This document shows positions 42,660-53,896 of a stretch of 64,000 nt of DNA, in pieces. Position 1 is the stretch's first letter, and each line of letters starts with the position of its first letter. Source of the DNA: Tetrapyrgos nigripes (taxonomy: Eukaryota; Basidiomycota; Agaricomycetes; Agaricales; Campanellaceae); NCBI GenBank assembly GCA_013368315.1, contig JAACJM010000061.1:339826-403825 (forward strand), read 5' to 3'. The position numbers were made by a program, and so were the translations under genes. The notes under the pieces are model-generated. The model was not told where the DNA came from. It saw only the letters and a program-made list of their open reading frames with translations, and did not search any database.

Positions 42660-44099
42660 AGCATGAGTCTCAGACCTCACCCACAGCTCAGATTTCGTTG
42701 GGTTTGCATTTGAAAGTCCTCGATTTCAAAAGTGGATTCTAAAAGAGGGTTTGAGCTGAGATTGGGGTAGCGTCGTCGTCGGAATCCGAGTACCCGGTAT
42801 GGATGACAGCGACCATGACAAAGTGATGGCAAAGATGACGATGAGGCTTTAATTACCATCTTTGTCTCGGGAAAGGGGAGAGGTTGAGGGGAGAGGTTTG
42901 GTAAGGTGGGTAATCTAGATAGAGGTGCATAAGTACAATTTACAAACTTGAATATGTATTGGATCCAAAAGAGACATACGATACTAGTAGAGCGAGTGTC
43001 AGCATCACACATGAGTCCTACATCTGCTCTGGTCAATCCCAATTTCTATACCCGACTTCAAGTGTGTGTCTCTGATACCCTCAAAACATCTTTCTCGTGT
43101 GCGCTGGGCCATACTGCAGTTGCGTCCGATCTAGAATGAAAGTCAGATACGGAAAAAACAATGTGAAATGGGAGCATACAGAAAGAAAGAAAATGGGAGG
43201 AAAATCAAATAGATAGTATGCACCAATACTATCAACGTCTCAACATCACCGCCTGAACACCTCAATAGTTCTGATGTACTTGTGGGCGGGCTCGAGCCAA
43301 TCTTCAACGGCCCTCAACCTCTTCTTGGCAACTCAAGTCCGAGTAGACGTCCTCAACCAACCCTTATAACACTTGTGCAACCTGTTCTTTGTCGTGACTT
43401 CCTGCTTCTGTTCCCTTGCTTCCATCTTTCTACTAGCCGAAATCCATCCAGTTGTTCCCAAATCCTATGTGATCGTACTATCGAGGCCTTAGGGAATCCT
43501 TGATTTCGAGAGGGTTCCGAGAGCGTCAACAATCAAAGAGGACATGAACGTCGAAAGTGACACCGTTGATGTCCAGGGTACTGGTGACGAAGCAGCTTTG
43601 GTATCGATTTAGACTATGTCCATGGATTCAGAAGAGCCTAGGGAAATGAGAAGAGACTGGGTAGTGCATGGTGCCGTCGACGTTGGTGAGTGAGTAATTT
43701 GGATAACAGAGATGCATGAATACGCGTTGTTGGATTTGAGAGAGTAGACGTACATGACAGGATCCTACTTGGGGTCGGTCATGGATTCCATTCCTACGCC
43801 GACCGTTTAGGATTGAGAAGACGGAATGCGAATTGCTCAGCAGACCAGTCACCAGTGTGAGACTTGAAGCTTTTGTGCCAGCTACATGCAGAAAATAAGA
43901 AAACGATGCTATAGTTGCGATTGTCGTTCTCTTGGGTGACTGGGCAGTATAACTATATAAGTATCTATGTGCCAATAAATCAAACAGAGTAGAAAAACTT
44001 GAGAAAACGAACTGGACACACACCTACTAGCTTAAGTATAAGCATACTGTTTCTGAGTGACTAGGTCGGGAGGAAGCGGGGTCTGACTGTGACGGTACG
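42660..44099 (-). repeat. Block T continuation, two further diverged tandem copies
   Basis: The stretch at 42700-43100 repeats the plan of 41890-42240 (CTCATCTTTGTCTCGGGAAAGG like the TTTGTCTTGAAAAGGAG piece; TCTGCTCTGGTCAATCCCAATT like TCTGCTCTGGCCAATTCTAG). The stretch at 43630-43900 is a third, poorer copy. All look like minus-strand exons with short introns. No open frame longer than about 75 codons is convincing. Confidence 0.4.
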
Positions 44100-46830
44100 C
44101 GCCCATCATGTCATCATCGACGTCCTCGACAAAAAGCGTACAAGAGCCGCTTCAAATTACCATAACAAAGTTTCGTCGAATGTTTTTGGGTTTTACTTTG
44201 GCTTCAAGTCCGTGTAGAGCACCCGACTACTGCTCTTCTTTGCACACTGACTTTCTCGACGTTGTCTTCCACCGAAACAAACGTCCCCCATCTTCACCTA
44301 CTCATTCTCTTCCTTTCTCTGCCCACCCTTACGCATCTGGTCACTTTCCTCGGTGTACTATCTTCACCGCCAAGTCACTTTGGCTCTTTGCTCGCATTAT
44401 GATGCCTGGCCACTCACTCCATCCCTCACATTGACCTTGTCAGTTCCCTCGGCGTTTCTTCTTATTTTCCGACAATCAACGAATGGTACTAACGATTTGT
44501 TCTTTTATTTTCTTTTCTTTCTACCTATCTAGACGCTAAGCAGCCTCCCTATCATCCATACCCGCCTCTACATCTACGTCAAGACTTCCAAACGTCGGCC
44601 GTAAACTCTCCAAACTTCTTTTTCTTGCCAACGCATCCAACGACCTAGACACTTTAACTCCCTCACCCGTTCGCTCCCATACCGCCGTTACGATCTCTTC
44701 ATACACTATCGGAGTTGATTGAGGGCGGCGCCACGAGAGTCTGGACGGTTCCGAAGCTAGTTTGGAGAGAGCAAAAAAAGCCGCAGAAAGAGTTCTGGTG
44801 GGTGCTATTAAAGAGAATGGATGAGAACGCCTTTCCTCGTCCCCGAAATGCACATGTACACTTCCGTGCCCACCCGTTCCTCTTTTGTCCTCAACGCAGC
44901 GGGACCCCAACGACCATAAATCCAGCCACCAACCATCAACCCCCGCCGTTCTCCCCCGCCTTCAGCAAAGAACTCATGCTCACGAAAAGGGTTTCTCCGA
45001 GTCGCAGCCCAAACGAAACCAAATGAACGATTCGGAGCGTCTGTTGACGAGGGGAAAGGACGGGTTTGGGTCGGCGTAGAGAATTGGGTCCGGGGACGAT
45101 AATGTTAAGGCGTTTTCATTGGTTTTTGGAAGTAAAAGTGATGATGAAGGACTTGGTGATGAGGGAGAACGTGGTGGTAGTGGTAGTGAGTATGAGGGTA
45201 TGAGGGCGGATGGGGCAAGGGATGATACATCAGGTACATTTTCGTTCGTCTTTTTCGCGTTTGATTCTCTTCTGCCGGTTCTCTTCATTTTCGGTCTGTG
45301 TCGGTTTCATTCTGACTCCCAACAAAAACCGCTAAACACTTCACTCTGGCATTAGGACTCAGTAGACGAATCTTTGTTTCAGGGTTACAGACTTCCACGC
45401 AGGGCACTCCTTATGCTTTCAATCCATCTCTCTCCGCCATTTATCACAATTCTCGTCGTCGTCAACGTTCTTTTTCTGACTCTCAACTGTCACGCCATCA
45501 CACGGGTCACGCTCCAAACCTGTGAACGTCCAAAACAACAAAACATCGCAGCTCACCGACTCTATGCAATCCTCGGCATATTCACGTTGGCGAATATGGG
45601 ATACCACTAGATGCTCTGAAAGGAGCTGGATGGTCCTAATACTGCTGGTTCTGGAACTATGTCAAGGGCTCGGTTTTTAAATAACGAAGTCTACGGAGGC
45701 TAGTAGCGTATGTACATTTGCCTTGAGGTGACATTTTCTCCTCTTATTTGTTCTTTCTGTTTATCCCAGATCTCTCTCTCTCAGGATCCCGGCGCTGTCG
45801 TCTTCGTCTTCCGATGTCAAGGTTTCTCGATGACAGCCATAAACTCTCTGGATCATTCTATTCCGCACTACGGCCACCACCACCCCCATTCAACGCTCCA
45901 GATACACTTGCCCCACGATACCCTTCGCATCGATGCTCCCCATTTCTGGATCAAGTTTGAGTAATCACGCGAGTGGAAATGCTAACACGAATAACGGATT
46001 AAGGAGGACGATTCCGTTGTCATTCTCGTCTCCTGGGTCTGGGCTGGGATCGGGGTCTGGTGCAGACGGCCAACAAGGCCATGGTAATGAGAAAGATGGA
46101 AGTGGTGGTGGTGTTGTTGGTGGTGGTGGTGGCTACTGAGGAGTTCAGGACGATAAGGTACGTTTGCTTTTCGTTCTTTTTTCTCATCTCTCTCTCTTTT
46201 TGTTTTAAATCTGGTTTTTATTGGATATAAACACGTACTAACCAATGTCCTCTTTTCCTTCCTTTCTCCTTTTCGTACCCTTCTCTACCTTTGTCCAACC
46301 GCTTGACGTCGGACGTAAACTCCCGGTATCGTTCTCTTCTTCCAACTCTATATTTAGCCCATTCGCCATTATCACACCATGGTAACTTCTGTCTACCCGC
46401 TCCACTCAAACACCCAACCTAACGCCTCAAATGTTACTGTAACCAGCCACATATCATAAAGGAGGATTTTGGCCAGGGTTTACTGATGGTACATTGGCTT
46501 TTACTTTCCTTTCTTACGCCATATTTTCTCAAATTTCATTTCGTTTCGATTCGATATAAACTCGTATTAACCCCTTCTTTTTCTTACTTACTTCTTTAGC
46601 TTTTCGTCCGGAAAAACGCTCTCTCTCTGCGCTCGTTAGCTCTCCACATCCAGTCCACGTCTCTTTGCGTTCGTTTATTCGCTTGCTCCAAGGTAAAAAT
46701 TTGGCGAGATGGAGGATTGGAGGCTGAGGTGGATCATCTTCTTTACCTTCAATTCAACTTGGGATGCTTGAACAGAGTTTGGATGAGAAGTCGGGACAGG
46801 AAAGGGTGAGAATTTGATGGGAATGAGGAG
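44100..46830 (+). repeat. Exon-like block Q, copy C
   Basis: Collinear with 27660-30882 (less the SINE-like insert) and 58800-61890. It opens with CATGTCATCATCGACGTCC and holds the same conserved exon-like pieces, including DEGLGDEGERGGSGSEYEG (45150-45205) and the Gly-rich SGSGADGQQGHGNEKDGSGG (46045-46110). Confidence 0.55.
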
Positions 46831-48118
46831 ATGGTTAAGTTGTGGTTGATGTTGATGACGACGACGACGATGACGAAGCGAAGATTTTGGGAGCGAAGAG
46901 GTTACAAAATAGATGGACGAAGCCACACTTATGTAGACCTATATACAGAAAGAAATGGTCAAATTCTTCTGTACACGCCAACTCATAAATACCCCGCGAG
47001 CACATGCACACCAAAAATCCATCGCAAACCAACTAAGAGAGCATCTTGGATCAGAAAAAGCAATGGCGTTGAAGAGAGAGAGTTAAGTTGAAGGATCGGG
47101 CACAGTTCTCAGCCGCCAGTACGAGATGGGTTTGACCTGGGTGCTGGGGTAAGTTTGAGTGCGACAAGAAGGGTATCATCATTATCTTGTCAATGTTCGT
47201 CGATTTTTCTGTGTCTGGATACGGATCAATAGGAATGGAAGTGGAACTGGTGGCATGAGTGAGGATCTGGGCTGGTATGATAAAGTAAGTCTATTTTATT
47301 TCCGTTTTCTTTTTCCCTTCGCACTATCAACTTTTTTTCTTCTCTTTCTTTGCTTCCTCCGAGTTGTTACTTCTCTCGTTCTTTTTCATTTCATCATCAG
47401 ATATTTCTTTCTCCGATCTATTTGCTACAATAAAAACTCATACACTCCTTTCCCCCTTTGCTCTCTTCCTTCGTCCAAATGCGTCGCCTAATTACCTACA
47501 AATGTACGCTTCCTATGTCCCCATCTAGCAATGCGGACAATTTATCTCATTTGCTGGTGCTCACGTCGCTAGACGTATTCGCCTCGCTCCCGTATCTTCC
47601 ACTTCAGCGGCAACTCTTCCATCTCCCTCGTCCCAAAATAGAATTTCATCGAAAAAAGAGGACTTCAGATTCAATTATGATGCCGATGCCAGGGGGCAAG
47701 GCGAGCCTAGCCTTTTCTAGGCCTTGGACGTCTACTTTGGCTATTGCGGCTTCAGAGGCAGAGATGGGCACAGTCTTGTTGGGCATGATTTCGATCACGA
47801 TGAAGATCAGGATAAATACGATGGCTTTTTGTGAGAGAAAACCCAGACTGCCGGTGATTGAAAATATATGCTTGACCTATTTGTCTTCGTCGTTTTCGGT
47901 ATTTTGGCGCACCTCACTCAATCACTCACATGGGCTCAAACTCAGCCTGGATGCTATTCCCAGCATAGAGTGTGGCAGTGGGGCTAAAGACGATGGATGG
48001 ATGTGGCGGTGACGGAGGTGGTTTTGATCTTAATTTTTAAATATTCTGTTGCGTATGCCCTTCTCATGCGATGCCAGAATTGATTGAGGAAGCGTCATCA
48101 TCATGGAATCTGGAAGGG
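46831..48118 (+). repeat. Block R, copy C
   Basis: Full version of R: (GAC)n run near 46857, GTAAGTCTATTTTATTTCCG donor-like text (47284), a pyrimidine tract, an exon-like stretch with RRLITYKCTLPMSPSSNA (47480-47530), and LLWLLRL-like and ENICLTYLSSSFSVFW text near 47735-47910, the last matching block S near 19790. P, Q, R and S may therefore descend from one gene. Confidence 0.5.
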
Positions 48119-48446
48119 GAAGAGTATTTTGACAAGAAACTGGTTGACTGGTGCCTGTCAAAGTTTGGCGGGCGCCAGTGGAAACAAGTCACCATTCGTT
48201 AAGCGAGCTTAAGCGACCAGCCAAGTCCAAAATCCACCAGTAAAAATCTTAAATGGCAACGCGCACAACCTCTGCTAGCTTCTGTCCCTCTGTTTTATGG
48301 TAAAATAACTTCATTTCTATGTAAGATAATCTACCTACTAGGAATATTGGTGAAGGTACGAGGGGCCGAGATGTAATCAGACATTTTTGGCTGTACCAGT
48401 CGAACCAGCGGAACCAGTCCACCAAATATTTGTCAAAATACTGTTG
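48119..48446. mobile_element. MITE of the CATCAGTATTTTGACAAA family, R block of unit C
   Basis: GAAGAGTATTTTGACAAG at the left, ATTTGTCAAAATACTGTTG at the right, body as in 24540-24868 and 34923-35209. Confidence 0.65.
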
Positions 48447-49335
48447 CGAGAACAAGAGCAGGGTGAACAGGAGAAACAGAAGATGCAGAAACAGTCACCA
48501 ATGACTCCAAAACGCATCCCTTTTCCCTTTCCTGCCGATACATGAATTCACGCAAGTACGAACGCACAAATAAACCCTCTACCACACCCTCACGAAGGAA
48601 ATCAGCCATCAAGAAAGACTTCTTCAAAACCTTCCTCAAACCAACAGAACGAACACCTTGGATGAGGGGAAGAGATGGGTTTGGGAGTGGGAACACTGGG
48701 ATGATGGTAATGAAAGAGGTGGTGGTGGGGATGGAAGTGGTGGTAGTGGATATAAATGTGGCTCAGAGCCAGGTATGATTAGGTATATTCTTTTTGTTTG
48801 CTTTCTTTCAATTCTTCGCTGCATTGTCATGTGTGTTTTTCTCATTCTTTTCCTTTCTTTTTCCTTCGTATCATTCTCAATCTTTGTTCCCCCAATCTAT
48901 TTGTGTTGATAAGAACTTACGCTAATCAAACTCTCTCTTCTTCTCCCCTCACCTCTTTCCCCCTTTTCACTCTTCTTTCATCAAAAAGCATTATGCGTCA
49001 CTACAAATGTACACTCCCTACATCCCCACCTGGTAATGCACCGGCACTCACATCACTGGATGCCTGCATTGTGCATTTCAGCAACCTAGCCTTCTCCCTT
49101 GTCTCAAAATGGAATTTCAGGGAAAACAGATGTCTTCAGATTCAATTATGATGCCGGTGGGGCTAGTGGGGAGAGGGGGAGCATGGCCTTTTCTATGCGT
49201 TGAACGTCTACTTTGGCTATTACAGCTTGAGAGGCAGAGAACTTGAAGGGGGGGCCAGTCTTGTTGGTGGTGGGTGTTGATCACGATGGAGATCAGGATC
49301 AATACAATGACTTTTGGGAGAGAAAGCCTGGACTG
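48447..49335 (+). repeat. Block S, copy C
   Basis: Holds an empty mariner target at 48768-48785 and the TLDEGKRWVWEWEHWDD stretch (48655-48710). It breaks off at 49335, where an ankyrin fragment has been joined in. Confidence 0.6.
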
Positions 49336-49952
49336 CAGTATAAAATACTAACAAGATAGATATCTATGTAAGTACCAGAACTTCTGAATTAATCCTACTC
49401 TGTTGCTCCATGCTCTTGCAGATATTTCATTATCCCTGGTTGAACTCCTTCCTGTGCAGCTTTGAGTACAGACCCAAATTCCCCTCCCTTTGCATTAACA
49501 TCTGCCCCCTTCTCCACAAGATACTTGGGCAATATCCAAATGTTCCCAATATGCTGCTGCTTGCAGTGCAAACCCATATTCCCTGCCTTTGCATTAACAT
49601 CTACCCCCTTCTCCACAAAATACTTGACAACTTCCAGTAGTCCACCATATGCTGCTGCTTGCAATGCAAACCTATATCCCCCTCCCTCTGCATTAATATT
49701 TGCCCCCTTCTCTACAAGATACTTGACAATATCCAAATGTCACCAACATGCTGTTGCTTGCAATGCAACCCATGTTCCCCTCCCTTTGCATTAACATCTG
49801 CTCCCTTCTACACAAGATACTTGAAAATATCCAAATGCCTCCTATATAATACCCTCCCTCTGCATTAACATCTGCCCCCTTCTCCACAAGATACTTGACA
49901 ATATACAAATCCCCCCCTTGTGCTGCTCCTTGCAATGCACACCCATAAAACC
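49336..49952 (-). pseudogene. Ankyrin-repeat fragment fused into block S
   Basis: About five ankyrin units (KYLVEKGADVNAKGG, LEVVKYFVEKGVDVNAKAG) ending HGATE with the family 3' flank AAATACTAACAAGATAGAT at 49343. Frames shift at least three times (near 49540, 49750 and 49850). The equivalent place in unit B (36070-36110) has continuous S sequence, so this piece was inserted or recombined in. No upstream exons. Confidence 0.8.
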
Positions 49953-50749
49953 CTCATTTTTGGTATTTTTAGTGCAGCATGCACCTCACTCAATCACTCA
50001 CATAGGCTCAATCTCAGCCTGGAGGCTATTCCTAGCATAGGGAGTGGCAGTGGGGTTAAAGAAGAAGGATGGATTTGGCAGTTACAAAGGTGATTTTGAT
50101 CTTGTTTTTTAAATATTCTGTTGTGTATGTTTTTTGTTAAGTAGAGTTTTGTCTGTATTTCATTTATTCTCGCCAACATCTTCAATGAACTGATGTCATC
50201 TAGTATCCTACGTATTTGTTTGTCTGGTATTTCTTTTTTTTTGTCTGGATATTTGTACTACACACACATGTTCACCAACCACAGACCATGTCCATTTGTT
50301 CTGCCCCACCCATCTTATTCCTCCCAACCTCCAGCCCCCCTCACTGTTTCTGCATACCCCATCCAGCTCCATTTCCCCAGCTACTTCAAAAAAATCATAA
50401 ATAAAAAATAAAGATAGCTTCACCTATGCAAACTAGTGAGCAACCCCCCCCCCCCCACTTTACACCATATCAGGGTCTGTCAAGAGGGGGTAGGTTAAGA
50501 TAACTTCACAGGCTGCTAGGATGGATGGAACCTGTGGGGCCAGAGGGAGGTTGAGGGGGGGGGGCAAATGAGTGAAGCTGTGAAGATATAAAGACAAGTG
50601 GGGAGGGGTGGGGCAAAATTATTAGGATAGAGTGATCTATCTAATTTTTTGTAAAAATCAATGTACACATGTGTATATTGAAGAAAGAGGAAGCCTGTAT
50701 AAAACACTACCTAGATATCTATGTAGGTACCAGGACTTCTGAATTAATC
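49953..50749. repeat. End of block S plus C/G-run spacer 3' of gene copy D
   Basis: From ATTTTTGGTATTTTTAGTGC the S text resumes (compare 36113 onward), followed by C runs (50444-50456), G runs (50555) and the ankyrin-gene 3' flank near 50655-50740. No gene. Confidence 0.55.
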
Positions 50750-51521
50750 CTACTCAGTTGCTCCATGCTCTTGGAGATATTTCACTACCTCTGGTTCATT
50801 TCCCCCCTGTGCTGCTTTGAGTGCAGACCCATATCTCCCTCCCTTTGTATTAACATCCACACCCTTCTCCTCCACAAAATACTTGACAACATCCAACTTT
50901 CCCCAATATGCTGCTGCTTGCAATGCAAACCCATGTTCCCCTCCCTTTGCATTGACATCTGCCCCCTTCTCCACAAGATAGTGGACAATATCCACCCTAT
51001 CTGCTGCTGCTTGCAATGCAAACCCAGATTCCCTCCCTTTGCATTAACATCTGCCCCCTTCTCCACAAGATACTTGACAATATCCAAATGTCCCTGAAAT
51101 GCTGCTGCTTGCAATGCAAACCCATATTCCCCCCCTTTGCGTTAACATCTGCCCCCTTCTCCACAAGATACTTGACAACATCCAACTTCCACCTATCTGC
51201 TGCTGCTTGCAATGCAAACCCATATGTCCCTCCCTTTGCATTAACATCTGCCCCCTTCTCCACAAGATACTTGACAATATCCATCCTATCGCATGCTGCT
51301 GCTTGCAATGCAAACCCATATTCCCCTCCCTTTGCATTAACATCTGCCCCCTTCTCCACAAGATACTTGACAATAACCAAATGTCCCCTAAATGCTGCTG
51401 CTTGCAATGCAAACCCATAATACCCTTCCCCTGCATTAACATCAGCTCCATTGTCAACCAAGACCTTGACTATATGGAAGTATCCATTTCTAGCTGCATC
51501 ATGAAGTGTATATCTTGGTTC
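50750..51521 (-). pseudogene. Ankyrin part of gene copy D, cut off by a nonsense codon
   Basis: Directly downstream of TAA 51522-51524, in the same frame, reading resumes EPRYTLHDAARNGYFHIVKV and continues through about four ankyrin units. One base is lost near 51135 (KGGNMGLHCKQQ instead of KGGNYGFALQAA), and further shifts follow before the last repeats (50750-51016, ending HGATE). Seven to eight 99-bp units remain at DNA level. Not translated unless read through. Confidence 0.85.
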
Positions 51522-53896
51522 TTAAGAAAGAAATTTAGAAATCTCTGGTATAGCCTTTCTCCAGAGGCTGTAGAGTGATGAACAGACTTTGTGATTATCT
51601 GTTTCATCCCTCCTCCTCAGTGTATCCCATATGAAGGCTTGAATGGAATTCCAGTCAAGATCCACATAGCATTTCAAAGCTGGTTGAAAGTAGATTTCCT
51701 CCCATGGATGTTTGAGAGTGGTATCATGGAAGACACCATGCACAGCCTGGTGAACCACCTCCTGGATGGAATCATTTGACTGCAGATTTTGTAGCCATTT
51801 AAGACAATAAGCCAACATAGTGTGATGTTGAGTACATGAGGGTGATATTTCAAATTGACCATTCCTGAAGTTGAATGTGGGAGGAGTCTGCTCAAGAAAC
51901 ATGGTCTCTGCATGCCTGAGAGATGTGTTTGGAGCAGAGGGCCATTCAGGTGAGGCAAGATTTGAAAGGTGGCTGCCCTGAAAGTGGTAATAATATCTTT
52001 GCCCATGATAGGTGACTAGTTTCCAAAGATATTGAAAAATGCTGAGAGGGAACAGAAGGAGTTGGAGAAGGTAAAATAGTATTGGGACTCGATATGGGCA
52101 TTGGATGTGAATGACAGGGATGATGATGCTCCCAAAATACATCAAAAAGGATATCCCAGTGACAGAGACCACAATCCAACAAAGGGATTCATGAAGCTCT
52201 GAAACATAGACTGAGAGGCCAACCATGAAGAGGCCAAGGGATGCATGGAGTATAATAGGTAAGAGCCCAATGATCTCAGGAACTTTCCACATTTCAAATC
52301 CAAGGTAGCGGAATTGACGAATTTTGGCACGCTCCTGAGCATTACCAGTGGGAAGGGAGAGAGTATATGCTTGAAGCCATTGCTTAACAAGCACAGAGAG
52401 AAGAGCTGTAGCCAGGGAGAGGGACAGGGAGGCAAAGAACAGCCCGTTGATCCAAAGATCCTTGGTACTGACATCAGTGTTATCCAAATCAACTGATGTC
52501 TTTGGTACAGCATTGAGTGCAGTGGTGTCTCCAGCTGCACGAAGCAGCAGGTTCTGCTCACGCATAAGACTTGCTGTGATCTTGGTGTAATCTGGTTGAA
52601 GATTTACAACAGTGGAAATGACAAAAGATGTCACTACAGCAGAAAAGAGTGCTGCCTATTACTTAGGTCAATAAAGTATTATATATGAACCATATTTCAC
52701 ACTCACAAAGACAAGTAGAGCATCGAGAGTGTCCCTAAAACCCTTCAACATCTCGTCATCAAAAGTTTCTGCCTCATCGAGGTAAACTTTCCACACTCGT
52801 GCATTCTCCCTTGCCTCTTTGCCAAACTCATCCTTAGGATATTTCCGATTATAGTCGTAGTCTCGGGTTCCTAAAATGACAGTTGATTGGTCAGAGAGTC
52901 ATAGCATTATTGTAAAGACTCACCAGTGTATGGACTCTGATATTCTGTGATGCCCAATAGCTGGCGAAGGTTTCCCTTCTTCTTGGTCTCATTGACATGC
53001 TGCTGAGCATTTTCCGAGTTGTCAGCTATAGTCATAGTCAATGAAGACACTTCATCTGATATACTAGTGTTACTCACCACTTTCAGTAATCAAAGAAAGA
53101 AGTAAATCTAGGCCCTTTGCGACCCGCGCAATGGAATCAGACAGGTTATCTGGCACTGTGCTGCCCTCCAATGCTAGAAAGAAAAACCAATATTCATGAC
53201 AGGACCACCAGGTGAAGACAGTGTGCTACTTACACTTGTCGGTCTCTTGAGAATTTGGTTCACCTGATACACCAGGAGGAGCATCATCCTTGGTGTCTGC
53301 ATACATGTGAGAGGTCATTTCTTTCAAAAGTAGGTCATTACTTACTATTGTTTGCCATAGGTTCAGACTTGGATTTTTCTTCCATAACGTTACGGACTAA
53401 CGGAACAGTCAGTATGCAAGTCAGACAAAGAAACAACAGCAGACTCACCTTCAGAATCTGTCCGAGCATCCTGAGCATTTGAGGAACGCTGGGAAGACGT
53501 GCTATTTGAACGAACGGAGTGCCCAACGGACTGAGGCAAGGCTGTAGTTCCGACATCTCCGCCAGTATGCTGAACGGCAGATCCCGGCTTCACCGGATCA
53601 CTCGCAGTGCTGGCGGGAACAGATTGGGACGGGTCAGATTTCGGCTCTACAGTTGCAATTCGAGTCAGCGGCATTATTGGTAAATCTAGCCAAAAGACAG
53701 ACTCACCCTTCCCCTTTCCTTTCTCGTTTCCAACCCTGTCTGCTGCCGGCGCAGAGGATTTCTCGGAGGATTGACGCCGTCCGATGCCTGCCTGTCCCTT
53801 CTCTGCGTCACTTAGGCTGTTTTGCGCTTCTTCTGATGATTGTGGGATGTTTGGAACGGAGGGGGGGATTTTGCGCTGGGATTGTGGGTCGTTCAT
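51522..53896 (-). CDS. DUF6535 membrane protein, copy D, truncated before the ankyrin repeats (659 aa)
   Basis: Exons 53707-53896, 53449-53646, 53346-53378, 53234-53296, 53078-53173, 52924-53025, 52707-52870 and 51522-52655 join in frame, with all donors GT and acceptors AG. The product has the polar Ser-rich N terminus, the DUF6535 domain (VYLDEAETFDDEML, LLVFAALFSAVV, GLFFASLSLSLATALLSVLV, a two-helix hairpin ending IIIPVIHIQCPYR) and the linker SIQAFIWDTLRRRDETDNHK. It ends ...PEISKFLS at a TAA where copy B has CAA (Gln). It could be a membrane-only form or simply an early pseudogene. Expression data would decide. Confidence 0.65.
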
